Assembly: GCF_026151205.1 (NCBI RefSeq)
Contig: NC_087077.1
Coordinates: 4,774,001-4,838,000 of the forward strand
Reading direction: 5' to 3'
DNA length: 64,000 bases
Source of the DNA: Bolinopsis microptera
Taxonomy: Eukaryota > Ctenophora > Tentaculata > Lobata > Bolinopsidae
Shown here one piece after another: positions 12,299 through 24,800 of the stretch; position 1 is the first letter of the stretch, and each line of letters opens with the position of its first letter. The translations under genes and the position numbers were made by a program. Under the pieces are notes generated by a model that was not told the DNA's origin, ran no database searches, and saw only the letters and a list, made by a program, of their open reading frames with translations.

Positions 12299-14436
12299 GA
12301 TTAACAGATTAGAAGCTTTTAACTCGGACTTATTACTTCAGACGATTTATCAAAAGAAAAGATTGCTGCAACTGGTGAAATGATCTCAAGAATTTATATT
12401 GACCGCAAGATGACATACACTACTAAATATGAGAATCCGGTCATGCTCCCCCAAGCACCTCAACAGACATTTGTTGATGCCTTTACTGAAGAAGACACTT
12501 CAAAGAAGTGTCTAAAGCACAAGGACCAACAGGTCCAATACACAGCGGAAGTTGACCTATACAACGCACTTGAGACCTTAATGAGTAAAAGAAAGATAAT
12601 TGTCCTTCATAATTTCAAATTTACAAAAGAGCAAGCTGAGTTGTTTGCCCGCTCGGGAGGCACGTCTGGAGAGCATGATTTTGTGGTCATTGTCAGAGGT
12701 TATGCTGTTATTTTATTTGAAGTTAAATCTCCCATGAAGATCAATAAGAAGGTCTTTAAAAGAAATCTAGACGATTCTAAAAAACAACTTGAGAGAGCTC
12801 AAAATCTTGTCCACAATATCTGCGGTAGCTTGGGAGTAACTTTGGGAAAGGATAATGTTTTCAAATACACTGTTTTTCCAAGAATAAGCAAAGTAGACGT
12901 AGCCAAGTTTATTCCAGAAAATGCAACTAATAATATTCTGTTTCAAGAGAATATACAGAACTTTAGTCGATGGTGGTTAAACAATATTATGTCTCAGTTT
13001 GTAGACCGGTCCATGGCTAGTCAAAATAAAACAAGAGGAATGCAGATCATTGAAGCTTCTTTAGTTGGAATTTGGTGTATCGACCAAAATAACAAATGTG
13101 ATATTGATATCTGCAGTTTGGGATACTGTATCAATCAAATTGATAAGTATTTAAAATCCGCTGAAATTTCACAAAATATCAACAGTCCAGTTACCAAGAG
13201 TGTAAAGGTTAGCCCTGACATTTTTAAGAACTATCTTGGCATCAATTGTCTCACTGATGAACAATTGGAGATATTCCATGATGATATGACAAGTCAATTT
13301 ATAACAGGGGCTGCTGGAACCGGTAAAACTCTTCTGTTATTCGGAAGAGTCATACAACTCTTTCTGAAACCATCTAATGACGAGCAGGCAAAAAAGAAAA
13401 CGCTGTTCATTACGGGAACTATGGATTTAGCACCTATTGAGGATCTGTTCCAGAAAGTTGGAATGAAATGTAAAACATCGCACAAAGTAACTGGTGGACA
13501 CACATCAAGATTTGGTAAGCTGCTCTTGGTGAAGAATGAATCATTTTTTCAGGCCCTCTACAATTCTGATGCAAATGTTGACATTTTCATTTTGCATCAA
13601 ACAGCTTTGAAGGATGAGAGTTTATGGCCGAAATGTTTTCACCAGAGCTCAACTAAAAATGATATTCTCACAAATTTAGTTCAATATTTGAATTACCACA
13701 CATTTGTTGATGATCTCCATAACTACTGGGACAAATTTCTGGTTTCCTATATCAATAGCAGTCACGATTTTAGCTATTGCAACTCTTTTGCTCTGAAACT
13801 GGTTTCCAACTTAAGAACTGAGATGAAAAAGAGAATTGATGGAGTAAAAAGCCCAGCTTACTTTTGGATCGTCTTTGACATGAATCAGATGGCTTTCTCG
13901 ATGGAAGATAGTGCCGAAAGTCCCAGAGAAAAAACAATTCACAAGCTTGGATTATTGCTTCGCTACAATAGAGATCTTGATGCTGCCTTAAAGAAAGAGC
14001 TTGGGCAGGACCAGGGTATATTTCGATGTCTTTCTAGAAATATCCGAAATACTGTCGACATTAGTTGCAGCATTGAAAATGCTCGTATGCATTATTCCAA
14101 TGCCTTAACCAACTTTCAGTTACCCGGAAAACAATTGGGTAAATATGCAGAGAAATACAAGGTGTTTAAAAACCCAGGGCATCACATTCTAGGGCCAAAA
14201 CCACGATTCATATTGATCAAAAACTCTAAGGAACAGGAAGAAATTGTGCATAGAGTGATTTGCGATGAGCTGAATAAATTGCTTGAATTAGGTGACAACC
14301 TTTGTCCTAACGATGTTGCGATAATAATGGATTCGTGCACTCCGACAGAAATAATAGATGTCATGGACGAAAGATTTGAAATGCCAGCAAATCGGATGAT
14401 GAACTTTGGTGAAAAATTGTTCAATGAAGTTACAAT

Positions 14437-14463
14437 AAGGAGGGTCAGTGATCCTCAAAAAAA

Positions 14464-14504
<41 letters not shown>

Positions 14505-14537
14505 AAAAAAAAAAAACAAAAAAAAAAAAAAAAAAAA

Positions 14538-14572
<35 letters not shown>

Positions 14573-14584
14573 GGGTCAGTGATC
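14437..14584 (+). mobile_element. 5'-truncated poly(A) retro-insertion with 17-bp target duplication
   Basis: A block of about 114 bp (14454-14567), CTC followed by almost pure A with a few T and C interruptions, is flanked by direct repeats of AAGGAGGGTCAGTGATC (14437-14453 and 14568-14584). Copy 2 carries this sequence once, uninterrupted, at the equivalent site. Poly(A) plus a target-site duplication is the mark of LINE-type target-primed reverse transcription; here almost nothing but the tail was integrated. It destroys the helicase frame of copy 1. Confidence 0.9.
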
Positions 14585-15440
14585 GAGATTCTGTGCAAGC
14601 ATCTGAATGGAAGGCGGTTCTTTTTGTCGCGGAATTACAAGAATTTTTAGGGCCAAATCTTCATAATAATCTTCGATCTGCAGTTGATGGGGATGCAACT
14701 CTTTTAGAATCAATCTTGACCCTTTATACATCGACCCTGTACATACCTCTAAGCAGAGCTAGGGTCTATCTTATTGTGATAGGGAAACTAGGTGGTATAG
14801 AGCGGGCAAATTTAGCAAATGAATATGATCGTTTGCTGGAGTTTAATAACAATAAAAAAGATCCAAAGTTTCTTCAATTTTGTCTGAAACGTTTGTCGGA
14901 AAAGAAAAAAGAAATGGGTTCAATTTCGAAGGATGAACGCAAGATGTTTATAAATGAAGAATACGAATATTTTAAGAGGAGTGACTTTGTCTATCGTGAA
15001 GTAGATATATATAGAACCCTGGAGACCAAACCAAAGTCTGATGGTATTTGGTTCGACCCGATGAGTCGTTGAGTTGGGGTCAGTATATAGTAACATTGTA
15101 TAGGGACTAGGGTGGAACATTACTTATTATGCCAGAGTCCTTCAATCGCTGGTTCTGCAGTGAGGAGCTCATGGTTTGTGTCACGTGTCGACGTGATGAC
15201 CCTGACTTATTGTCGATTCTGGGTCACCATGTACTCATTATCAACAAGTAATCACCTTTTAATACTTTTATAATACTTTTAAAAACATTTTGTTATAATG
15301 CTTGATTGTGTACCTATAAATTGATTCATTTTTACCTTCATTATCTGTGTTTTAACCCCAAAATAATTATAGTAACAATTTTTATTATATGAGAAATTTT
15401 AAGAACATTTTGTTATAATACTTGATTGTGTGCCTATATA

Positions 15441-16207
15441 CAGGGTGGGCCAAAAGTCAGTACCCATACGTTGGCCTTTATAGCTCAGTCACTGAGTGCC
15501 CAATTTAAATACTTCCTTCTGGTATGACTTAGTACCACCACTGGTTCGAAGAATTTGTCAACTCGAAAAATATTCGTGTTCATTTTTTTCAAATGGAGGT
15601 TCATTTTCACATTTATTTGATAGTTTGGATAGTCGGATCAAGCTAAATGTTATTGAATTGTGTTTGGCCATTCGAATTACGTTTGTCCTGAAAGAATTAG
15701 AACTGTAGCTTCTCAGATGACCGAGATATGAAGCATAACGAGTTTATTCATTACGTGTGATCAGGTGATTGGTTTACCTAATCACGTGATAAGGTGACCC
15801 CGTTAACTACCCCGTTAAACATTATGGGAATTGTTAAGGGTGCCCAATTAAGGTGTTGTGTCACGGTGTCACATAATCACCCAGTCAATTTTGTTAACAA
15901 GATACAGAAAATGCTTGATAACTTCGTCATTTCTAATCCGTTTTGCCTCATGTTTTCAGATCATATGCAACATTTGATAATCTAACGTCTCTGAAAAAAT
16001 TAGGCGTTCAGCATGTTCAGAGAAAACGATATAGGTGTTTTAATATTGAATGGGCGTGGTATAAAATATACGAATTTTCAAATTTTGACGACGGAATCCT
16101 CGAACCATTAAGTACAGTATGCCATCTGCAAGGCAACAGCTCTCAAATATAACACACGGCGGAGCTATTAAGGCCAACGTATGGGTACTGACTTTTGGCC
16201 CACCCTG
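15441..16207. mobile_element. Nonautonomous Tc1/mariner-like MITE, TA-flanked
   Basis: A 767-bp element has inverted termini of about 45 bp that start CAGGGTGGGCCAAAAGTCAG and end with the complement. The termini are identical over about 38 bp and then diverge slightly. TA lies on both sides (15439-15440 and 16208-16209). A CAGGGTG-type end with TA duplication is typical of the IS630/Tc1/mariner superfamily. No transposase is encoded. It sits in 3'-flank sequence that is itself duplicated between the two TPR-NERD genes, so it arrived after that duplication. Confidence 0.85.
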
Positions 16208-16383
16208 TATTATTGAATGAATTTTATCTTCATTATCTGTGTTTTAACCCAAAATAATTATAGTAGGTAACTGTTTCATGTTTAGTTTTTCTATGATTCT
16301 GCAATTTTATAAAATGTCTACAAATCCTCCTATATTGATATGCTAATAACAAAAGTTTATATATATTATTATTTATTTTAGGT

Positions 16384-19300
16384 ATGTCAAATTCGTTGAT
16401 TCATACCGACGACAATACCGAACAAGATAGGAAGTTAGCAGCAGCAGAGAAAAAGAATCTGGGTAACATAGCTTTTAAAGAACAAAGGTTAGATGAGGCA
16501 TTAACGCTTTATGATGAAGCTATAGCCATGGATCCTACACAGATGTCATTTTATAACAATAAAGGAGGTATACTATTCAGTATTGTTAGCAAATTTTTAT
16601 TTACTGTTAGCCTTCTTTCATCAATACAGTGCTAAATAACATCGTTCATTTTTGTGATCAAATATTTCCATTAACAGCACTTATTATATGCTCACTTACT
16701 TATTTCAGCTGTTTATATTCATAAGAAGAAATTCTTGTTGGCTAAAAATGTTTGTTCTAATGCTCTAACGATTGGTCAAAAGTATGGTGGAAGCAGTGCT
16801 GACAAGGCTAGGTATAAATTTTGATAAATAATAATCATGTTAGCCTTCGTTTATTTGTAATCACTATTTTATGTGAAGGTTCATCTGGAATTTAGTGAAA
16901 TTCCCAAATTTGCAATGCGTAGCTTAGGTGATTACTCCCGCTGCAATGCAAATGTGAACGTCCATTTTTATGCGCCTATTACATGATAGTTTCACTGTTA
17001 ATTGTTTTAATGGGTCACCAATTTTATTAATATTCGTTGTAGCCCGTTTTCATTCCAACACTTTTCTAGATCATTGGCTCGAATCGGAAAAGCGTGTCTA
17101 CAAATGGGAGACATCTACAATGCAACATGGAAGTATGACGAAGCTCTCACAACATTGGAGACCGATTATGAGGCTGTGATGGTTGATAAAGTAATTATTT
17201 ACCAATACATCTTATTAACTAAATAATTAATGGTATTCTCTGTTATATAAGTCTCTGGTGTCTTCCTGATTTACAATAGTTTGGATGTTTTGAAAGTAGC
17301 ACTGTTTCTTATTTCAGGTAACACCCCAACCGGTTCCCTCCACTAAAAACGTTGATGAGATTCAGAAACAAGCAGCCGTCAAGAAGAAAGAGCTGGGCAA
17401 CAAAGCCTATCAGAAGGGGCAATACGACGAGGCTTTAGTTTTGTATAATGAGGCGATAGAACTGGATCATACACAAATATCTTTCTACAACAATAAAGGA
17501 GGTGAACATTTAAAGCAACTTTATGTATGTCTGTCATGTTTTAATGTTCCTTCCATCACGAAATATTGGGCCATAACTGAGATACTGCACCGCTTGACAG
17601 ATTGGTAGAATAGAATTGGCTAGAGGACTGGAAATGAGCTAAAAGGGGTAAAAGCTATACAATGTTCTGTCTGTCACAAAGAAGTCGCCCATTTCTGGCT
17701 TTCATTTGAGAAACACCGAAACGATTGACGAATTTAACTTGAATAGTTTGATTCAATTGGTATCGTTCTGTATTAAAACATACTTCAGCTGTGTACATAC
17801 AAAGAAAAGATTTCTCATCGGCAAAAAATGTTTGCCTTGAGGCTGTTAGAATTGGAGATCAATATTTTGCATGTGCCAAGGAAAAAATGAGGTACAAATT
17901 AAACAACATGGGTATAAGGTTAATCCAGTGATTTGAAGAGCATTGGCAGCACTGACAGCATGGCAGTATTGACAGCATTGGCAGCATAGCAGCATGGCAT
18001 GGTGAATGATGATTTTAACCAGAGCTTTTTTGAAAAGATGTTTATTTTTGAACAATTGTTAGAGCCATTCACATTACTGCTGTTAACCCTGATCCTCACT
18101 TTTAAGAGCCCTTTCTCGAATTGGTAAAGCTGAACGAGAGTTAGGAAGTATTTACAATTCTATGTGGAATTACGAAAAAGCTCTTTCGACGTACTCGGAT
18201 AAAGTACTCGCCAACGAATTAGATAAGGTATTAATTATTACATAGTGATTTAAATTGTTTATTGTATTTCCGTGTCGTAACCTTGTTACCGAGTGACAAA
18301 CATTTATTAGCACATATGAGTTTTATGTTAAGAAATCGTTTTTGTACAACAGAATTAGAAAAAGCTCGAATCATTACATTGTGTGGTGACGGAACTTATT
18401 CAGGTTTATTCTGAAGTCAAAGAAGCTCTTCTTCGAACAGGTAGGAACTATTCAGTTGATCAACCTTTATATTTTGAATTCCGTACAACAGAACCCCCAA
18501 TATTTTACATCTTGTTTGTTGTTGTTGATTAGCAGATTAGAAGTTTTTAATTCGGACTAATTATTTCAGACGATTTATCAAAAGAAAAGATTGCTGCTAC
18601 TGGTGAAATGATCTCAAGAGTTTATATCGACCGCAAGATGACATACACTACTAAATATGAGAATCCGGTCATGCTCCCCCAAGCACCTCAACAGACATTT
18701 GTTGATGCCTTTACTGAAGAAGACACTTCGGGGAAAAGTTTGAAGCACAAGGACCAACAGGTCCAATACACAGCTGAAGTTGACCTATACAACACACTTG
18801 AGAACTTAATTAGTAAACGAAAGATAATTGTCCTTCATAATTTCAAATTTACAAAAGAGCAAGCTGAGTTGTATGCTAGCTCAGGAGGCACGTCTGGAGA
18901 GCATGATTTTGTGGTCATTGTCAGAGGTTATGCTGTTATTTTATTTGAAGTTAAATCTCCCATGAAGATCAATAAGAAGGTCTTTAAACGAAATCTAGAC
19001 GATTCTCGAAAACAACTCGAGAGAGTTCAAACACTTGTCCACAATATCTGCAGTAGCTGGGGAGTATCTTTGGGAAAGGAGAATGTTTTCAAATACACTG
19101 TTTTTCCAAGAATAAGCAAAGTAGATGTAGCCGAATTTCTTCCGGAAAATGCAATTAACAATATTATATTTCAAGAGAATATACAGAACTTTAGTCGATG
19201 GTGGTTAAACAACATTATGTATCAGTTGGTTGACCGGTCCATGGCTAGTCAAAATAAAACAAGAGAAATGCAGATCATTGAAGCTTCTTTAGTTGGGATT

Positions 19301-21172
19301 TGGTGTATCGACCAAAATAACAAGTGTGTTATTGATATCTGCAGTTTGGGATACTGTATCAATCAAATTGATAAGGCTTTAAAATCTGCTGACATTTCAC
19401 AAAATATCAAAAATCCAGTTACCAAGAGTGTAAAGGTTAGCCCAGACATCTTTAAGAACTATCTTGGCATCAATTGTCTCACTGATGAACAAAAGGAGAT
19501 TTTCCATGATGATGTGACGAGTCAATTTATAACAGGAGCTGCTGGAACAGGAAAAACTCTTCTGTTATTCGGAAAAGCCATACAACTCTTTCTGAAACCA
19601 TCTAATGACGAGCAGGCAAAAAAGAAAATGCTGTTCATAACGGGAACTATGGATTTAGCACATATTGAGGATCTGTTCCAGAAAGTTGGAATGAAATGTA
19701 TAACATCGCACAAAGTAAATGGTGGACACACATCAAGATTTGGTAAGCTGTTCTTGGTGAAGAATGAATCATTTTTTCATGCCCTCTTCGATTCTGATGC
19801 AATTTTTGACATTTTCATTTTGCATCAAACAGCTTTGAAGGATGAGAGTTTATGGCCGAAATGTTTTCACCAGAGCTTAACTAAAAATGATATCCTCACA
19901 AATTTAGCTCAATATTTGAATTACCACACATTTGTTGATGATATTCATAACTACTGGGACAAATTTCTGGTTACATATATCAATAGCAGTTATGAATTAG
20001 GCTACAGCAACACTTTTGCTCTGAAATTGGTTTCCAACCTAAGATCCGATATGAAAAATAGAATTGAGGGGCAAAAGAGCTCAGCTTACTTTTGGATCGC
20101 ATTTGACATGAATCAGATGGCTTTCTCGATAGATGAAAGCCACGGCGGTTCCGTGACAATATTCATACAGAAGCTTAGATTATTGCTCCGCTACAACAGA
20201 GATCTTGATGTTGCCTTAAAGAAAGAGCTTGGGCAGAACCAGGGCATATTTCGATGTATTTCTAGAAATATCAGAAATTCTGTCAGCATAAGTTGCAGCA
20301 TTGAAAATGCTCGAATGCATTATTCCAATACTATAACCAACTTTCAGTTGCCTGGAAAAGAATTTAGTAAATATGCAAAGAAATACAAGGTGTTTAAAAA
20401 CCCAGGGCATCACATTCAAGGGCCAAAACCACGATTTATTTTGGTTGGAAACTCAAAAGAACAGGAAAAGATTGTGCATAGGGTGATTCGTGATGAGCTG
20501 AATAAATTACTTGAATTAGGTGATAACCTTTGTCCAAACGATGTTGCGATAATAATGGATTCGTGCACTCCGACAGTAATGATAAATGCCATGGAGAGAT
20601 TTGAAATGCCAACACATGCGATGATGAATTTTAGTGAAAAATTGTTCAATGAAGTTACAATAAGGAGGGTCAGTGATCGAGATTCTGTGCAAGCATCTGA
20701 ATGGAAGGCGGTTATTCTTGTCGCTGAATTACATGAATTTTTAGGGCCAAACCATGCCCTTTATAATAATCTTCGATCTGCAGTTGATGGGGATGCAACT
20801 CTTTTAGAATCAATTTTGACCCTTTATACCTCTACCTTGTACATACCTCTAAGCAGAGCTAGGGTCTATCTTATTGTGATAGGAAAACTAGGTGGTTTCG
20901 AGCGGTCAGTTCTGGCAAATGAAGTAGATCTTTTGGTGGAGTATAATAAGAAAGGAAACCATCCAGAGTTTCTTAAATATTATCGGAAAGGCATGTCGGC
21001 AAGGGAAAAAGAAATGGGTTCAATGTCTAAGGATAAACGTATGATGTTCATAAATGAAGAATACGAGTACTTAAAAAGGAGTGACTTTGTCTATCGCGAG
21101 GTAGACATGGATAGAACCCTGGAGACCAAACCAAAGTCCGGTGGTATTTGGTTCAACCCGATGAGTCGTTGA
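16384..21172 (+). CDS. TPR-NERD-SF1 helicase fusion protein, intact copy 2
   Basis: Eight exons (16384-16567, 16709-16811, 17070-17190, 17318-17501, 17789-17891, 18107-18227, 18404-18440, 18570-21172) close exactly in frame: 3456 nt, 1151 aa. Residues 1-136 and 137-272 are two HOP/STI1-type TPR modules with the same exon pattern (184/103/121 nt). A NERD-like nuclease region follows (about 355-490), with EHDF (Asp about 397) and FEVK (Glu 411, Lys 413) matching the PD-(D/E)xK core. Superfamily 1 helicase motifs come next: LTDEQ, Walker A GAAGTGKT (607-614), a divergent Walker B (VDDIH, about 740), FDMNQ (about 797) resembling motif III, RNIRN resembling motif IV, and IPLSRAR (about 1049) as motif VI. 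It likely acts on nucleic acid and may dock to Hsp70/Hsp90 through its TPRs. No signal peptide or membrane segment is visible. Function unknown; related bacterial NERD-helicases suggest defence or repair. Confidence 0.88.
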
Positions 21173-21805
21173 GTTGGGGGTCAGCCATGTTAGACAACAT
21201 GGTTCGTGCAGGGTGGCCCAAATTTACTGGGTCATTAAGTGGCTGATTTTACAGTGAGGAGCTTACGATTTGTGTCACGTGATGATCCTGACTTATTGTT
21301 AATTCTGGGTCATGTACTCATTGTCAACAAGTAATCACCTTTTTATAGAAATTTGTGAACATTTTGTTAAGTTCCTTGAATGTGTAACTACAAATTTATT
21401 AAACTGATTTTTATCTTTTAATTATTAGTTATGTTTAACCCAAAATAATTAATAATAAGTCAACTATTTTATGGTTAATTTTTCTATGATAGTGCAATTT
21501 CATAAACCGTATAATTTATCAATTCTCCTATATTGATATGCTAATATTAATAACAAAACTTTAAATATTTCACTAATATTCTTAACTTGTTGTTTGTGCT
21601 TTGATTTTAATAATTCATAGCCGTAGTCCTTGAAAAGTTCAATAATCTGTGACCATATGAACTGAATTAGCACAAAATAATTTCAATGTATGATAATGTT
21701 TTCCTACCATCGGTTAAGTTCACTGATTCGGCTTCAAAATCAATCGATTAAAAAACTATCCACGTAATTGAATATTATACAAACCAACTAATCAATCATT
21801 GCAGT
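21173..21805. repeat. Duplicated 3' flank and remnant of a further TPR-NERD unit
   Basis: Sequence after the stop (AGTGAGGAGCTTACGATTTG onward, about 21253-21340) matches the 3' flank of copy 1 (about 15158-15255). Further on, about 21480-21570 resembles the DNA just upstream of the first TPR exon (TCCTATATTGATATGCTAAT and AACAAAA...TTTAAATAT), but no exon follows. The array therefore seems to have had the beginning of a third unit that is now lost. The rest up to INTS7 is featureless AT-rich DNA. Confidence 0.55.
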
Positions 21806-24800
21806 ATGGAGACTAGTGGATGGCAGAAAGTGAACCAAGTTCTTGGTAGTCTGAGAACCGGGAAGATAGGAGATCAATGTGAGACAATAGTAAAGTTACC
21901 CTCTGTTTTTGAAGAGTACCCCTTCCCCATCCTCATTGATGCTGTATTCCTCAAACTCGGAGAACTATTCAGGGAATGCAACAATAACTTCATCAGATTC
22001 TGTATCTTGAAGGTAATACACATTTAATGTTTCAATTTCATATTTTATTTCGAAATAAACACATTATTTCGAAATAAACACATTTCGAAATAAACACATT
22101 GGAATGGTGAACAATGGTGAACAATGGTGAACAATAGTGAAAAATGTTGAATGATTTTTATGGTGAATCGAGTTTCCAAACTTTAAAATTTCACCAATTT
22201 CTCACCCCCAGGTAATCCTCAGCACAGCACAACACCACAACAAGATTTCAGGTAAAGACATCTTCCTGCGTCCTGTTCTCTCTGTTATCCACAGTAACGA
22301 CGCTGTAGCGCGCTCCATCACCCTCCGTGTGTTGGGTGTCTCTGCTGGTCTCTTCCCTGAGAAGAAGAACGTGCTGCACGCTATAGTCCGAGGGTTAGAC
22401 TCACATATGGAGCTGGAGCGGGATGCTGCTCTTTTTGCTTGTAAACAGTACGCTGCTATGTCACAGGATGTTTCTAAAACTGTAGTCCCTAAACTAGAGT
22501 CGCTACTCACCAGTCTATCGACCACAGAGACCCTCAAAATAAAGATTCTAGACGTGTTCCAGTCCATGGACTACGATCTTGAAACTTCATACCAAGTCAG
22601 GAACCTTTGCTTGAAACTCCTGGAAGACCAAGCAACAGAGCGGGTTACAGACGGGTGTCTGAAGGCTCTGACTCAGATGATGCTGTCAACTCTCTCCTCA
22701 CCCCGCGAGGTTATGGATCATGTGTTTTGAAAATTGTGTGTATTTCATTGTTTATTATAGTTCAAACCAGGGACAAAAGGAAATCGCGGCATGTACGGAA
22801 TCGCGATTTTCCCCATTATTTGTGACAAATTTTATGTATAGTTTAATGTATAGTCTGTTAAAATTCGCGGTATCGCGAATTTTGGCCAAAATAATCGCGA
22901 AAACCTTTTGTCCCTGATTCAAACATATTGGTAGCTATGGACCATTTCTGTAACCTATGTATTGTGCTCTGCCAATTTCAACACTTGATTTGAATGTGCT
23001 CTGCTAATGGCATCACTTGATTTAACTGAATGTTTATATTGTTTGAATGACCTTTTTATCTTCTAAAGGTTATAGACCTGCTGCTGAGCACAGCTGAGGG
23101 GGAGATGAGGAAGGGAGTGCGGTGTTCAGCGTTTAAATGTTTAGAGGAGATAGCTGGTGCTCAACCAGAGCTGCTGAATCAGGAGGACGTTGGGAGACTT
23201 GTGGAACTTACTGGTGATAGTGGTCAGTTCGGTCATTTTGGTCGTTTCGTTCCGGCCATTTATTGTGTACCAGATTTATCGTTTTGTGTCCTCTTGACAA
23301 AATATTCGGCTGCTTTGCTCTTTTAATCTGTTTTAGCTTTGATACTTGTCCTCTAACTCAAAATATATCATTTTAGCTTCATCTACTCCTCAGGAGGAGA
23401 GATCCTGTGTAAGATTAGCTTGTCTCCAGCCAAGCAGCTCCTGACCCCCTCCACCCTAGACACCCTATTCTGTAAACTAGGAACTGCTCCCCTAGCCAGC
23501 TCAGTTGCTATCTACCAGATATGTGCTACTCTTATGCCTACTCAGCACTCTCAGGTTCATATCTTTACATACAGCAGGGTGTCATAGTTATTGGCTTGCG
23601 GGTAGGCAATTTTACCTAACCTAACATATTATGATGAGTTATTTATAGCTCATGTAGTATTAGTATTTAATCATTGGAGTATCATTAATCGATCATCAAG
23701 ATCTAGGTCATAATGCAATGTATATTGTATAATCTTACACAACATCTAAAGGTATATTTCACCCTGTTATATCGGCTATTTCAGATCTACTTCTACCCGT
23801 TGCTAGTACGCACAATAAACTCTCAAGACACAAAGTTAGTGCGGCGACTCCTCTTCTCCTTCTCCAAACAAGAATGTGTTAATACCAGCCTCCTCTTCAC
23901 TCTCCTCTCCACCTCATCCATGGAGATATTCATTGAGCTGTGTTACTGTCTCTCCTCCTTAAAGAGAAGTGTGGTACTGCAGGCTGACCAAGTAGCTGGC
24001 ATTCTTGGCTCGTGTGATTTGAAGAAGGGTTGTTACTTTGTTAAGTTGGTGACAGTACTGTATAGTCAGTGTGATGAGGAGCTGAGGGGAGTTATAACAG
24101 AACAAGTTGTGTTATTTGTAGACAGGTTAGCGGTTGAGGGGAGACAGTGGGGCATGTATTGTATTATGAGAGTTGCAATGTGCCATGGTGTGTATGAGGT
24201 AGCACTGAAGATCATCAGGTTGCTGCACGATTATCTGATTCACCCGTATTCCCAGAACTTTTTTAAGAGTCTGGATCTGGTCTGCAGTGCGGAGTTAGCG
24301 AGTGAGTTAAGACAGTCTATTTCACTGTACGATTCAGCACTGTTAAATGTGAAATGTTGTCAGAACTCCGCGCTGACTCACTTTCAGACTGATCTAATTT
24401 CTCTCAGACTGAGAGTTCTCAAGATCTACCTCCAGTTGGTAAACCTGAGTAATATTGCGAAGATGAACATGGTAGATGATACAGCTGGCTTTGCGCCAAC
24501 CCTGCGTTTTATTGCTCGTCAAGTTTCTGATCTTATAGACGGAGCAAGAGAGCTGGAATCTAGAATGATCGACGCTAAACCATGTGACAATCTAAAGGAA
24601 TTCCTCCTGATTTGCAACATTCTGACGGTCCTGTGTACTGGAGAAACACAAAATATGCCAGTTATTTCGAGACATTCCGATATTTCGACCCAACTCTCCA
24701 AAACTCTATCAGTAATCAAAGAATCCCCCGAAGCACTATCCTCGATATCCTTCATCAAACAAACCACCTGCCAACCTCATATCACACCGGTTCACTTTAC

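Larger units (their letters stand above)
8712..15072 (+). pseudogene. TPR-NERD-helicase gene, copy 1, interrupted by a poly(A) insertion
   Basis: The same architecture as the intact gene at 16384. Exons: 9026-9212 (or starting at 8712 with the duplicate exon), 9353-9455, 9716-9836, 9972-10161, 10499-10601, 10785-10905, 11180-11216, then a long exon from 12342. They encode two HOP-type TPR modules, the NERD nuclease region (EHDFVVIVRG, FEVKSP) and a Walker A (GAAGTGKTLL). A 131-bp disruption at 14437-14584 (insert plus target duplication) brings a stop at 14465-14467 and shifts frame. The remaining 3' part (14585-15072) still encodes the C-terminal helicase motif IPLSRARVYLIVIG but cannot be reached. 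The truncated product would be 995 aa, lacking motif VI. The interruption looks recent, because the rest of the frame is open and close to copy 2. It could be a polymorphic loss. Confidence 0.85.
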
